A DNA stretch of 64,000 nucleotides, from assembly GCF_011046535.1 (NCBI RefSeq), contig NZ_CP049257.1, positions 1,302,001-1,366,000 on the forward strand, given 5' to 3'. This DNA comes from Nocardioides anomalus. GTDB lineage: Bacteria > Actinomycetota > Actinomycetes > Propionibacteriales > Nocardioidaceae. The notes beneath the pieces were generated by a model that saw only the letters and a program-made list of their open reading frames with translations, was not told the origin of the DNA and searched no databases. Every line of letters starts with the position of its first letter. Positions within the stretch are counted from its first letter, which is position 1. Positions 52,068 to 60,828 of the stretch are shown here, piece after piece. The position numbers were made by a program, and so were the translations under genes.

Positions 52068-53195
52068 GTGCGCCGGCTCGCGACCTGGTGGTTCGGGCCG
52101 GCCCTCACCGTCGAGGACCGGTTGTTCCGGTGGCTGGCGGTGTTGCGGTTCCTGGTGCTGGCCGACGCGGTGGTGCTGAACGCCTACCGCGCGGACAACT
52201 TCACCCGGCCCTGGCTCGGGCTGCTCTGCGTCCTGGTGATGCTGGCCTGGACCCCGCTCACGTCCTGGCTGTTCACCGCCCCGCACCGGCGCACGCTGCC
52301 GCTGCTGGGTCTCGACCTGGCGTTGGCCGTGGCGCTCATCCTGGTCTCGCCCGCGGTCAAGGGCGAGGGCTTCAGCGCCACCGTGCCCGGCTTCTGGGTC
52401 ATCGGCGCCCTGATGGCCTGGGCCGTGCACTACCGGTGGCTCGGCGGCCTGCTGGCCGGCGCCGCGCTGGCCGCCGCCGACCTCGTCGTACGCCAGCACG
52501 TCACCCAGGCCAACGCCGGCAACGTCTTCCTGCTCGTCCTCGGCGGCCTCATCGTGGGCTCCATGGCCGAGTCGCTGCACCGCATGGCCGACGAGCGCGA
52601 CCGCGCGCAGCGGGCCGCCGTGGTCGCCGCCGAGCGCGCCCGCCTGGCCCGCGCCGTCCACGACGGCGTCCTGCAGGTCCTCGGCCTGGTCCAGCGGCGC
52701 GGCGGCGAGCTCGGCGGCGACGGCGCTGCGCTGGCGCGGCTGGCCGGCGAGCAGGAGGCCGCGCTCCGCACGCTCATCCGCGAGCAGGACTCCGTCGCCG
52801 CTCCCGACGGTGGTCTCGTCGACCTGGCCGCCGCGCTCGTCCACCTCGGTGCCCGCCCCCGCGTCGAGGTGGTCACCTCCGGCCGGGTCGAGCTCCCCGC
52901 CCCCGCGGCCGCCGAGCTGGTGGCCGTCGTCGGCGCCTGCCTGGACAACGTCGCCCAGCACGCCGGTCCCGACGCCTGCGCCTGGGTCCTCCTCGAGGCG
53001 TACGCCGACCGCGTGGCGGTCTCGGTCCGCGACGACGGCCCCGGCATCCCGCCCGGCCGGCTCGAGCGGGCCGAGGCCGACGGTCGGCTGGGCGTCGCTC
53101 ATTCGATCAGGGGGCGCATGGCGGACCTCGGAGGGAGCGCCTCGGTGACGACCGGGCCGGACGGCACCGAGTGGGAGCTGTCGCTCCCGCTCTGA
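52068..53195 (+). CDS. macS: MacS-type sensor histidine kinase
   Basis: The 375 residues from GTG 52068 have five or six helices (about 20-170) and then a HisKA_3-type kinase: RARLARAVHDGVLQVLGLVQ with the phosphorylated His, an N-box in VVGACLDNVAQHAG and the ATP lid VRDDGPGIPPGR. Membership of the MacS family rests on this architecture and on the adjoining PlsC. Its normal partner MacR is not adjacent but 3.27 kb away (56461), with a block of other genes between them. The last 97 bases overlap the convergent membrane-protein gene. Confidence 0.85.
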   Translation: MRRLATWWFGPALTVEDRLFRWLAVLRFLVLADAVVLNAYRADNFTRPWLGLLCVLVMLAWTPLTSWLFTAPHRRTLPLLGLDLALAVALILVSPAVKGEGFSATVPGFWVIGALMAWAVHYRWLGGLLAGAALAAADLVVRQHVTQANAGNVFLLVLGGLIVGSMAESLHRMADERDRAQRAAVVAAERARLARAVHDGVLQVLGLVQRRGGELGGDGAALARLAGEQEAALRTLIREQDSVAAPDGGLVDLAAALVHLGARPRVEVVTSGRVELPAPAAAELVAVVGACLDNVAQHAGPDACAWVLLEAYADRVAVSVRDDGPGIPPGRLERAEADGRLGVAHSIRGRMADLGGSASVTTGPDGTEWELSLPL

Positions 53196-54469
53196 GCCGT
53201 GCGCACGAGCCGGACGACGAGCAGGAACAGCACCACGACCAGGACCGCGCTGGCCCGGAGCGCCCCGCTGCCGGCCGCCATCGCGTCCACGAACGCGTTG
53301 TGGGTCCACGCCAGCCGGTAGTCCAGCGCCACCCGCTCGACGACCGCGCCGAGCAGGATGACCACCAACTGCACCGCGAGGACCGGCGCCAGCAGCGCGC
53401 GGGCCACGCGCCCGGCCCACGGCGTGGCCAGCGCGAAGGCCGGCGTCGCGGCGGCCAGGAACTCGAGGCCGTAGCGGTAGCCGTAGATCGGGTCACCGCC
53501 CGTGAAGCCGATCAACGCCCCCTGCAGCAGGGTGTAGACCAGGCCCCCGGCCAGCAGCGACGTCGCCCAGAGCGGCAGCTCGCGCCAGGCCCGCACGAGC
53601 GCCGGGAGCAGCACCAGGAGGACCGGGGTGAAGACCAGGATGCCGCGGTCGGGGGAGACCCACAGGCCCAGCTGGTTCGGCACGTCGACGAGGCTCCTGC
53701 TCACCTCCGAGAACGCGCCGGCGCCGTACAGCGCCGTCGGGTCCCACGACCCGTAGACCCACTTCGTCCACAGCGACAGCAACAGCAGGGAGGCCAGCCC
53801 GGGAAGGCCACTGCGCGCGGCCACGGCCAGGCTGCGGCGTCGCCACGCGACGCTCAGACCGACGACGGCCACGATGAGCGCGGCGTGGGGGCGCGCCCAC
53901 AGCAGCAGGACGCCGCCGAGGCCCACGGTCCACCACCGCTCGCGCGGGGCGGCGAAGGCGATGAGGGCGATGCCGAGCACGCTGACGGTCTGGGGCCAGA
54001 TGCCGTTGGCCGCGGTGCTCCACACGGGCGTGGTGAAGGCGAAGGCGGCGGCCGCGACCAGGGCGGTCCGTCGCTCGAGCCGGGTGGTCAGCGCGAGGAA
54101 GACGAGGAGCACCGCGAGCGCGGTGAGCAGGGCCGCTGTGACCGCGGCGGGGAGGACGGTCATCGTGTCGGGCTGCGTCAGGAGGTACGCCGGCAGCCCG
54201 GCGATGACCACGGCCGGCGCCCGCGTGATGACGTGGTGCCCGTTGGGGGCGTCGTCGTCGACGTAGACCCAGCGGAGCACGTGGCCGTCCAGCTGGGGGA
54301 CCTCGACCCCGTCGAGGTACGGCGATCCGGTGGTCGCCAGCTGGTAGGACGCGAGGTTGGAGCTCCACACGTCGAGGCACAGGTAGCCGCGGCTGGCGGT
54401 CGCGGCGAACACCAGGAACGTCACGAGGAACAACGACGCGCCCAGCCTGCGGGTCGTCCAGGTGCGCAC
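53099..54469 (-). CDS. Polytopic membrane protein (paralogue of 55043-56395)
   Basis: About 456 residues from GTG 54469, which has AACAAT 6 nt upstream; the open frame to 54640 is not membrane-like. It has about ten helices. The first loop holds SRGYLCLDVWSSNLASYQL and PYLDGVEVPQLDGHVLRW; further marks are ITRAPAVVIAGLPAYLLTQP, TPVWSTAANGIWPQTVSVLG, WVSPDRGILVFTPVLL and GFTGGDPIYGYRYGLEFLA. These are shared in order with the second paralogue. GT-C transferase topology is likely but no substrate is evident. Its 3' end overlaps macS by 97 bp. Confidence 0.8.
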   Translation of the reverse strand: MRTWTTRRLGASLFLVTFLVFAATASRGYLCLDVWSSNLASYQLATTGSPYLDGVEVPQLDGHVLRWVYVDDDAPNGHHVITRAPAVVIAGLPAYLLTQPDTMTVLPAAVTAALLTALAVLLVFLALTTRLERRTALVAAAAFAFTTPVWSTAANGIWPQTVSVLGIALIAFAAPRERWWTVGLGGVLLLWARPHAALIVAVVGLSVAWRRRSLAVAARSGLPGLASLLLLSLWTKWVYGSWDPTALYGAGAFSEVSRSLVDVPNQLGLWVSPDRGILVFTPVLLVLLPALVRAWRELPLWATSLLAGGLVYTLLQGALIGFTGGDPIYGYRYGLEFLAAATPAFALATPWAGRVARALLAPVLAVQLVVILLGAVVERVALDYRLAWTHNAFVDAMAAGSGALRASAVLVVVLFLLVVRLVRTAQSGSDSSHSVPSGPVVTEALPPRSAMRPLIE

Positions 54470-54542
54470 CGCACCATTGTTCGGGCCCGGCCGCGGCGAC
54501 GTACGGCGAATCGGCGAAGTCGCGGCGGGCATGCTGGTGGCC

Positions 54543-55046
54543 GTGACGATCCACCGCACGCACCCGTTCGCCGACGCCGAGCCCGACCCCGCGCGGCGGC
54601 TGCGCGGCCGGCTCGGCGGCGCGGTGACGCTGTGGACCACCGGCTCCGGAGTCGATCGGGCGGGCCTGACCGTGACCTCGCTGCTCGTCGCGCTGGGCGA
54701 CCCGCCGCGGGTGCTGGGTCTCGTGGATCCGGACTCCGACCTGGCCCTGGCGGTGGAGGAGACCGGGACCGCGGTGGTGCAGCTGCTGGCCTGGCCCGAT
54801 CGCGACCTCGCCGAGGCCTTCGCGGGGACCGCGCCCGCGCCCGGTGGGTTGTTCCGTCAGGCGGAGTTCACCGACACGGGGTGGGGTCCGCGGCTCGCGC
54901 ACGCTGCGACCTGGGCCGGCGTACGGCTGGAGCAGGGGCGCGACGTCGGCTGGTCACGGGAGCTCACCTGTGTGGTCGAGCACGTCGAGGTCGGCCCGGA
55001 CACCGAGCCGTTGGCCCACCGCCGCGGGCGCTGGATGCGCCCCTAG
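54543..55046 (+). CDS. Flavin reductase-like FMN-binding protein
   Basis: A 167-residue protein of the flavin_reduct (DIM6/NTAB) split-barrel type: RRLRGRLGGAVTLWTTGSG, GLTVTSLLVALGDPPRVLGL and AVVQLLAWPDRDLAEAFAG match the FMN-binding strands. The terminal His/Arg-rich part (EPLAHRRGRWM) is usual. The starts possible are ATG 54531, GTG 54537 and GTG 54543; the last fits homologues as I recall them. It lies between the two paralogous membrane genes. Its TAG stop shares CTAG (55043-55046) with the second. A specific partner oxygenase is not visible. Confidence 0.78.
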   Translation: MTIHRTHPFADAEPDPARRLRGRLGGAVTLWTTGSGVDRAGLTVTSLLVALGDPPRVLGLVDPDSDLALAVEETGTAVVQLLAWPDRDLAEAFAGTAPAPGGLFRQAEFTDTGWGPRLAHAATWAGVRLEQGRDVGWSRELTCVVEHVEVGPDTEPLAHRRGRWMRP

Positions 55047-56395
55047 CCCACCGGCACCGGCGCTGCGTCCTCGCGCCTGGCCCGCCGCAGCTGGGCGTCG
55101 GTCCACGCCCGGATACCCGAGTAGGAGGCGAACAGCACCGCCACGGCCAGGACGGCGACCGCGGGCCCGCCGTGCACCATCGCGTGGACGAAGGCGTTGT
55201 CGGTCCAGCCGTCGGTGTCCCACAGGGTCACCCGGTCCACCACGGCGCCGAGGACGATCACGGTGAACTGCAGCGCCAGCACCGGCGCGATGACCCGTCG
55301 GGCCCAGCCGGTGGCGCGGCACGCCGCGATCGCGTACGCCGGGGTGGCGCAGGCGAGGAACTCGAGTCCGTAGCGGTAGCCGTAGATCGGGTAGCCACCC
55401 GAGAAGCCGATGAGGGCGGCCTGGATCACCGTGTAGGCGAGGCCGGCCAGCAGGAGGTCGGTCGACCAGCGCGGCAGCCCCCGCCAGCAGCGGACCACCG
55501 TGGGGAGCAGGAGCAGCAGCAGGGGGGTGAAGACGAAGAGCCCCCGGTCCGGCGACACCCACATGGCGGCCTGGTTCACCGGGTCCAGCAGGCTCTGCTG
55601 GACCTGCGAGAAGGCGCCGGACCCGAACAGCGGCATCGGGCTCCAGGATCCGTAGATCCAGTGGGTCCAGAGGCATAGCAGCGGCAGCGAGAGGGCACCG
55701 GGCAGGCCGCCCCGCAGGGCGATCCGGACGTCCCGGGCGCGCCAGGCCGCGGCGAGCGCGACGACCGCGACGATCACCGCGGCGTGCGGTCGCGCCCAGA
55801 GCAGCAGCACACCTGCGACCCCGACCCACCACCACCGGTCGACCGTCATCGCCCACGCCGCGATGGCGATGCCGAGCACGGTGATGGTCTGCGGCCAGAT
55901 GCCGTTGGCCGCCACGCTCCAGACCGGGGTCGTCAGCCCGAAGGCGGCGGCTGCGGCGGTGGCCTGCCAGCCTTCGACGACCGTGCGCACCGCGCGGTGG
56001 ACCAGGACGACGGCCAGGGCGGTCAGGGCCGCGGCGGTGACGGCAGCGGGGAGCACCGTCATGTGGTCCGGCTGGGTGAGGAGGTAGGCCGGGAGGCCGG
56101 CCAGCACGGCCGCGGGCGCACGGGTGATGACCGTGTGGCCGTTGGGGGCGTCCTGGATCCACACCCAGCTGATGACGTTGTTCTCGAGCTCGGGGATGCG
56201 CACCCCGTCGATGTACGGCGTGTGCGCGGTCGCCAACCGCCAGGACGCGTAGTTCGAGGTCCACACGTCGAAGCAGAGGTGGGCCCGCCCGGCCGTGACC
56301 ACGAAGACCGCGAAGAAGAACAGGAACAGCACCAGGTCGGTCCGTCCCCGGGCCGAGGTCGCGGTGCGCCGCGCCAGCTCTCTCACGGCGTCCAT
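55043..56395 (-). CDS. Polytopic membrane protein (paralogue of 53099-54469)
   Basis: The 450 residues have about ten helices. They share with the neighbour AHLCFDVWTSNYASWRL, PYIDGVRIPELENNVISW, ITRAPAAVLAGLPAYLLTQP, TPVWSVAANGIWPQTITVLG, WVSPDRGLFVFTPLLL and GFSGGYPIYGYRYGLEFLA, so a duplication produced them. The first external loop is acidic, as in GT-C transferases; the function is not known. It is transcribed opposite to macS and macR, within the block that separates them. Promoter not identified. Confidence 0.8.
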   Translation of the reverse strand: MDAVRELARRTATSARGRTDLVLFLFFFAVFVVTAGRAHLCFDVWTSNYASWRLATAHTPYIDGVRIPELENNVISWVWIQDAPNGHTVITRAPAAVLAGLPAYLLTQPDHMTVLPAAVTAAALTALAVVLVHRAVRTVVEGWQATAAAAAFGLTTPVWSVAANGIWPQTITVLGIAIAAWAMTVDRWWWVGVAGVLLLWARPHAAVIVAVVALAAAWRARDVRIALRGGLPGALSLPLLCLWTHWIYGSWSPMPLFGSGAFSQVQQSLLDPVNQAAMWVSPDRGLFVFTPLLLLLLPTVVRCWRGLPRWSTDLLLAGLAYTVIQAALIGFSGGYPIYGYRYGLEFLACATPAYAIAACRATGWARRVIAPVLALQFTVIVLGAVVDRVTLWDTDGWTDNAFVHAMVHGGPAVAVLAVAVLFASYSGIRAWTDAQLRRARREDAAPVPVG

Positions 56396-56460
56396 CGTGG
56401 TCGCCGAGGGCTCCGGCTGTCCGGTGAACGCGGAACTGCCCGCGTGGTTGGATGCCCGAC

Positions 56461-57174
56461 ATGGCCATCGCCGAGACGCCCGCGGACGGCGAGGCCGTCG
56501 CGGCGCAGTCGCCGGTCCGGGTGATGGTCGTGGACGACCACCCGATGTGGCGCGACGCGGTGGAGCGGGACCTGCAGGATGCGGGGTTCGACGTGGTGGG
56601 GGTGGCGGCCAACGGGAGCGAGGCGCTGGCGCGGTTCCCGGCGTGCCGGCCGCAGGTGGTCGTGCTGGACCTGCAGATGCCCGCGCCGAACGGCGTCGAG
56701 GTGACCGCGGAGGTGCTGCGGCAGGACCCGTCGGCTCGGGTGCTGATCCTGTCGGCTTCGGGGGAGCAGGACGACGTGCTGGCGGCGGTGAAGGCGGGGG
56801 CGACGGGCTACCTGGTCAAGTCGGCGAGCCGGGCCGAGCTGCTCGAGGCGGTACGCCGGGTGGCGCGGGGCGACGCGGTGTTCACGCCGGGGCTGGCGGG
56901 GCTGGTGCTGGGGGAGTACCGCCGGCTGTCCGAGCCGGAGTCGCGCGAGCCGGAGGGGCCGTCGCTGACCGAGCGGGAGACCGAGGTGCTGCGGATGGTC
57001 GCCAAGGGCTTGTCCTACAAGCAGATCGCGGAGCGGCTCGTGCTCTCGCACCGCACGGTGCAGAACCACGTGCAGAACACCCTGCGAAAGCTCCAGCTGC
57101 ACAACCGGGTCGAGCTGACCCGCTACGCCATCGCGCAGGGGCTCGACGATGACGGCGACGACGCACCGCAGTGA
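56461..57174 (+). CDS. macR: MacR-type LuxR-family response regulator
   Basis: The 237 residues from ATG 56461 (alternative ATG 56452) have a receiver with VMVVDDHPMWRDAVERDL, phosphoacceptor Asp in VVVLDLQMPAPNG, Ser/Thr in LILSASGEQ and Lys in GYLVKSASR, then a LuxR helix-turn-helix LTERETEVLRMVAKGLSYKQ and HRTVQNHVQNTLRKLQ. TTGGAT 7 nt before 56461 supports that start. The kinase partner is most likely macS (52068), displaced by an inserted block. The 3' end overlaps the nat gene by 26 bp. Confidence 0.87.
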   Translation: MAIAETPADGEAVAAQSPVRVMVVDDHPMWRDAVERDLQDAGFDVVGVAANGSEALARFPACRPQVVVLDLQMPAPNGVEVTAEVLRQDPSARVLILSASGEQDDVLAAVKAGATGYLVKSASRAELLEAVRRVARGDAVFTPGLAGLVLGEYRRLSEPESREPEGPSLTERETEVLRMVAKGLSYKQIAERLVLSHRTVQNHVQNTLRKLQLHNRVELTRYAIAQGLDDDGDDAPQ

Positions 57175-58027
57175 CGCCGTCGCGGCGTACCTGCGCCGCG
57201 TCGGCCTCGACGGCGAGGAGCTGCCGGCGTCGTACGACACGCTGCTGCGGCTGCACCGGGCGCACCTGGACGCGGTGCCCTACGAGAACCTCTGCACGAT
57301 GCTGGGCCGGCCGCCGTCGGTCGAGCCCGCCGACAGCCTGGCCCGGGTGGGCGAGGTCGGGCGGGCGGGCTACTGCTTCCACCAGAACGGCGCGCTCGCG
57401 CTGGTGCTGGCCGGGCTCGGCTTCGCGGTGACCCGGCGGCACGGGCACGTGTGGACCGACGAGGCCGACCGCGCCGGCGCCTTCCTCAACCACCTCGTGC
57501 TCGAGGTCGACGAGGTGCCGACCCCGGAGAACCCGGACGGCCGCTGGTGGTTCGACGTCGGACTGGGCGACGCGTTCCGCGACCCCGTGCCGGTGGTCGT
57601 GGGCCGGCACGGCCAGGACGGCTTCGACTACGAGGTCACCGAGGTCCGCGCCGACGGCTGGTCCTTCCGGCACGACCGGACCGGGACGTTCACCGGTGTG
57701 GAGGTGACGCCGCGGCCGGTCGGGCCGGCGGAGGTCGCGGCCTCCCACGCGCAGCTGACCGCACCCGGGGACGGTCGCTTCGCCAGGGTCCTGGTCGTCC
57801 AGCACCGCGACGCGACCGGGGTGGACACGGTCCGCGGCTGCCTGCGCCTGCGCACCGAGCCGTCCGGGACCACCGAGACCGAGCTGACGACGTACGACGC
57901 GTGGCGGGCGGCGCTGACCGACGCGGCCCGGCTGCCGCTCGACGACGTGGACGGGGCCGAGCTCCGAGCGCTGTACGACGCGCAGTGGGCCAAGCACGTG
58001 GCGTGGGACGCCGCGGGCCGACCGTGA
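57149..58027 (+). CDS. nat: Arylamine N-acetyltransferase
   Basis: Transfers acetyl from acetyl-CoA to arylamines or hydrazines through a Cys-His-Asp triad. The 292 residues have VPYENLCTMLG near the N-terminus, GRAGYCFHQNGAL with Cys76, FLNHLVLEV with His115, and WWFDVGLGDAF with Asp136. The usual R-G-G-Y-C-F is here R-A-G-Y-C-F-H-Q-N, a common variant. The C-terminal lid is present. It overlaps macR at the 5' end and the GNAT gene at the 3' end (GTGA 58024-58027), so the three are one transcript. Confidence 0.92.
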   Translation: MTATTHRSDAVAAYLRRVGLDGEELPASYDTLLRLHRAHLDAVPYENLCTMLGRPPSVEPADSLARVGEVGRAGYCFHQNGALALVLAGLGFAVTRRHGHVWTDEADRAGAFLNHLVLEVDEVPTPENPDGRWWFDVGLGDAFRDPVPVVVGRHGQDGFDYEVTEVRADGWSFRHDRTGTFTGVEVTPRPVGPAEVAASHAQLTAPGDGRFARVLVVQHRDATGVDTVRGCLRLRTEPSGTTETELTTYDAWRAALTDAARLPLDDVDGAELRALYDAQWAKHVAWDAAGRP

Positions 58028-58485
58028 CCTGGCGGCGGGCCACCGCCGAGGACGCCGTGGCGCTGCGCGACCTCGAGCGCGCGGCCAACGTCGTCGGCCT
58101 GGCGCACGTGTTCGGCGACCGGCCGTTCCCCGACGAGGGCGTGCTGGCGCGGTGGCGGGCCACGCTGGCCGAACCGGGCGTCGAGGTCCGGCTGACCGAC
58201 GGCGCCCTGTGCGCCTGGGACGACACCGGCCGGGTGCGGCACCTGGCCGTGCACCCGGACCGCTGGGGCCAGGGACTCGGCCGCACGGGGTTGGGCCTGG
58301 CCGTCACCGACCTCCGTGCCCGGGGCGTGGCGCCGTGGCTGTGGGCCCTGCAGGCCAACCACCGCGCGCGGCGGCTCTACGCCCACCTGGGCTGGGAGCC
58401 GACCGGGCGGACCCAGCCGGCCGAGTGGCCGCCGTACCCGACCGAGCTCCAGCTGCGCCTGCCAGACTCGGCCCATGGCCGATGA
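58024..58485 (+). CDS. GNAT-family N-acetyltransferase
   Basis: A 153-residue GNAT protein from GTG 58024. The fold shows VTWRRATAEDAVALRDLERA, the acetyl-CoA-binding motif A VRHLAVHPDRWGQGLGRTGL (Q/R-x-x-G-x-G/A in WGQGLGRTG), and PWLWALQANHRARRLYAHLG as motif B. The substrate is unknown. The 3' end overlaps the following coiled-coil gene by 11 bp. Confidence 0.88.
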   Translation: MTWRRATAEDAVALRDLERAANVVGLAHVFGDRPFPDEGVLARWRATLAEPGVEVRLTDGALCAWDDTGRVRHLAVHPDRWGQGLGRTGLGLAVTDLRARGVAPWLWALQANHRARRLYAHLGWEPTGRTQPAEWPPYPTELQLRLPDSAHGR

Positions 58486-59362
58486 GCTGCTCGCGATCGC
58501 GGACGAGCTCTACGCACTGAGCCTGGCCGAGTTCACCCCGGCCCGCGACGCGCAGGCCAAGGAGCACAAGGGCACCGACCTGGCCAAGCAGCTCAAGGCG
58601 CTCAAGAAGCCGTCCCTGGCGGCGTGGGTGGTCAACCTGCTCGTGCGCCGCGACACCGCGCAGGTCGAGCAGGTCCTCCAGGTCGGCGCCGCCCTGCGCG
58701 AGGCGCAGGCCTCGATGTCCGGCGACGAGCTGCGCCAGCTGACCCGGCAGCGCCGCCAGCTCACCGCGGCGGTGACCACCCAGGCCCGCCGGCTGGCCCG
58801 CGAGGAGGGCCAGAAGGTCACCGAGGCCGTCGCGGACCAGGTCGAGGCCACGCTGACCGCGGCCATGGCCGACGAGGAAGCCGGCCGGGCGGTGCGCAGC
58901 GGGATGCTGGTGGCCGCACTCCGGGTCAGCGGCATGGAGGTCTCCGACCTGGGCGCCGCGGTCGCGCTGCCCGAGGCGCTCGGCTTCGAGGCGACCACCC
59001 GGGCGGCCGAGCCGCCCGGCCGGCCCGACCTGCACGTCGTGCCCGACCCCGACCAGGACGAGAAGGCGCTCGAGGCCGCCCGCCAGGCGCTGGAGGAGGC
59101 CGAGGACGAGCTGTCCGAGGCCGCCGCGGGGCTCGACACCGCGAGCAAGGAGCTGGCCGACCTCGAGGCGCGCTCCATGCAGGTCCAGGCCGAGATCGAC
59201 GAGCTCAAGCGCAAGCTGGCCGAGCTCGAGGAGACCGCCGAGCAGGTCGACGACGAGATCTCCGACGCCGAGGACGTCCGCGACGAGGCCCAGGAGGCCG
59301 TCTCCGAGGCCACCGGCGCCCGCGACGCGGCCCGGAAGGCCGTGGAGAAGCTGGAGGCCTAG
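58475..59362 (+). CDS. Coiled-coil protein of unknown function
   Basis: The 295 residues are mainly helical. An N-terminal part (1-60) includes DLAKQLKALKKPSLAAWVVN, a helical middle part follows, and then a Pro-linked segment (RAAEPPGRPDLHVVPDP). The C-terminal half (about 195-295) is a strong acidic coiled coil (EKALEAARQALEEAEDELSE, then ELKRKLAELEETAEQVDD). No signal or membrane helix. ATG 58475 has CAGACT 6 nt upstream. I do not recognise a family with confidence. Its stop and that of glpK share CTAG (59359-59362). Confidence 0.78.
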   Translation: MADELLAIADELYALSLAEFTPARDAQAKEHKGTDLAKQLKALKKPSLAAWVVNLLVRRDTAQVEQVLQVGAALREAQASMSGDELRQLTRQRRQLTAAVTTQARRLAREEGQKVTEAVADQVEATLTAAMADEEAGRAVRSGMLVAALRVSGMEVSDLGAAVALPEALGFEATTRAAEPPGRPDLHVVPDPDQDEKALEAARQALEEAEDELSEAAAGLDTASKELADLEARSMQVQAEIDELKRKLAELEETAEQVDDEISDAEDVRDEAQEAVSEATGARDAARKAVEKLEA

Positions 59363-60828
59363 GCCCAGCCCTTGGCCCGCTCGACGGCGTCCAGCCAGCG
59401 CCCGTGCGCGGCGTCGGCGGCGGACCGGTCGGCGGTGGGCGTGAAGGCCCGGTCGAGCTGCCAGGTCTCGCGCAGCTCGTCGGTGGAGTCCCACACGCCG
59501 GTGCCGAGCCCGGCCAGGAACGCCGCGCCGAGCGCGGTGGTCTCCACCAGCTCGGGCCGGCGCACCTCGAGACCGAGCTGGTCGGCCTGGAGCTGGCAGA
59601 GCAGGTCGTTGGCGCTGGCCCCGCCGTCGACCCGCAGCGGCGCGTCGCCGTTGGGCATCGTGGCCAGCACGTCGCGGACCTCGAAGGCGATGGCCTCGAG
59701 CGTCGCGCGCACGACGTGCGCGCGCGTCGTGCCCCGGGTCAGGCCGATGATCAGACCGCGCGCGTGCGGGTCCCAGTGCGGCGCGCCCATCCCGGTCAGC
59801 GCCGGCACGAAGACCACCCCGTCGGAGTCGTCCACGGTCGACGCGATGGCCGCGGTCTCGGCCGCCGAGCCCACGATCTGCAGCCCGTCGCGCAGCCACT
59901 GCACGGCCGCGCCGGTCACGAAGATCGCGCCCTCCAGCGCGTAGGTCAGCTCGCCGTCCGGCCCGCGCCACGCCGCCGTGCTGAGCAGCCCGGCGTCCGA
60001 GCGCTCCAGCGTCGTGCCGGTGTTGGTGAGGATGAACGACCCGGTCCCGTAGGTGCACTTGGCGTCGCCGGGGTCGAAGCAGGTCTGCCCGAACAGCGCC
60101 GACTGCTGGTCGCCCGCGATCCCCGCGATCGGCAGCTCGAGGTCCAGGAACGTCCGCGGGTCGGTGGTCGCGACCTCGCCCCAGTTGGGCACCAGCTCGG
60201 GCAGCGCGTCGCGGGGTACGCCGAACAGCGAGCACAGCTCGTCGGACCAGTCCCCGGTGGTGAGGTCGAACAGCAGCGTCCGGCACGCGTTGGACACGTC
60301 GGTGACGTGGTGCAGCCCGCGCGTCATCCGCGCGATCAGGTAGGAGTCGACCGTCCCCACGGCGTACCGGCCCTCCTCGACCAGCGCCCACGTGCGCGGC
60401 TCGTTCTCGGCCAGCCACACCAGCTTGGTGCCGGAGAAGTACGGGTCCAGCCGCAGCCCGGTCAGCTCCCGGACCCGGTCCTCGTGCCCCTCGTCGCGCA
60501 GCCGCGCACAGATGTCCGCCGTCCGCCGGTCCTGCCAGACGATCGCCCGCCGCGGCGACCCCAGCGTCTCGCGGTCCCACAGCAGCACGGTCTCGCGCTG
60601 GTTGGTGATCCCCACCGCCCGCAGCTCGGAGGCGTCGACCTGGTCGACCGCGGAGCGTACGGCGGACAGCGTGGCCTGCCAGATCTCCTCCGGCGCGTGC
60701 TCCACCCACCCCGGCCGGGGGAAGTGCTGGCGGAACTCCTCGTAGCCCTTGGCCGCGATCCCGCCCTCCGGCGTCACCACGACCGCCGTCACGCCCGTCG
60801 TCCCGGCGTCGATGGCCAGGACGCTCAC
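59359..60828 (-). CDS. glpK: Glycerol kinase
   Basis: Phosphorylates glycerol to glycerol-3-phosphate. The 489 residues from GTG 60828 have the FGGY kinase motifs: DAGTTGVTAVVVTPEG at the start, GITNQRETVLLWDRETLGSP, IVWQDRRTADICARLRDEG, PYFSGTKLVWLAENEP, GTVDSYLIARMTRG, IAGIAGDQQSALFGQTCF and TYGTGSFILTNTG. The C-terminal LRVDGGASANDLLCQLQAD completes it. GTGA overlap with the upstream DUF1028 gene links the two. No glpF or glpD is nearby. Confidence 0.95.
   Translation of the reverse strand: MSVLAIDAGTTGVTAVVVTPEGGIAAKGYEEFRQHFPRPGWVEHAPEEIWQATLSAVRSAVDQVDASELRAVGITNQRETVLLWDRETLGSPRRAIVWQDRRTADICARLRDEGHEDRVRELTGLRLDPYFSGTKLVWLAENEPRTWALVEEGRYAVGTVDSYLIARMTRGLHHVTDVSNACRTLLFDLTTGDWSDELCSLFGVPRDALPELVPNWGEVATTDPRTFLDLELPIAGIAGDQQSALFGQTCFDPGDAKCTYGTGSFILTNTGTTLERSDAGLLSTAAWRGPDGELTYALEGAIFVTGAAVQWLRDGLQIVGSAAETAAIASTVDDSDGVVFVPALTGMGAPHWDPHARGLIIGLTRGTTRAHVVRATLEAIAFEVRDVLATMPNGDAPLRVDGGASANDLLCQLQADQLGLEVRRPELVETTALGAAFLAGLGTGVWDSTDELRETWQLDRAFTPTADRSAADAAHGRWLDAVERAKGWA

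Noticed and set aside
52088..55678. A plus-strand open frame of about 1,196 codons
   Set aside because: It covers macS in another frame and is antisense to two membrane-protein genes. It is Arg/Pro-rich with no recognisable motif or start signal.
53099..56395. Mobile element inserted between macS and macR
   Set aside because: No transposase, integrase, terminal inverted repeats or target duplication was found. The block may be an insertion but not one I can call mobile.
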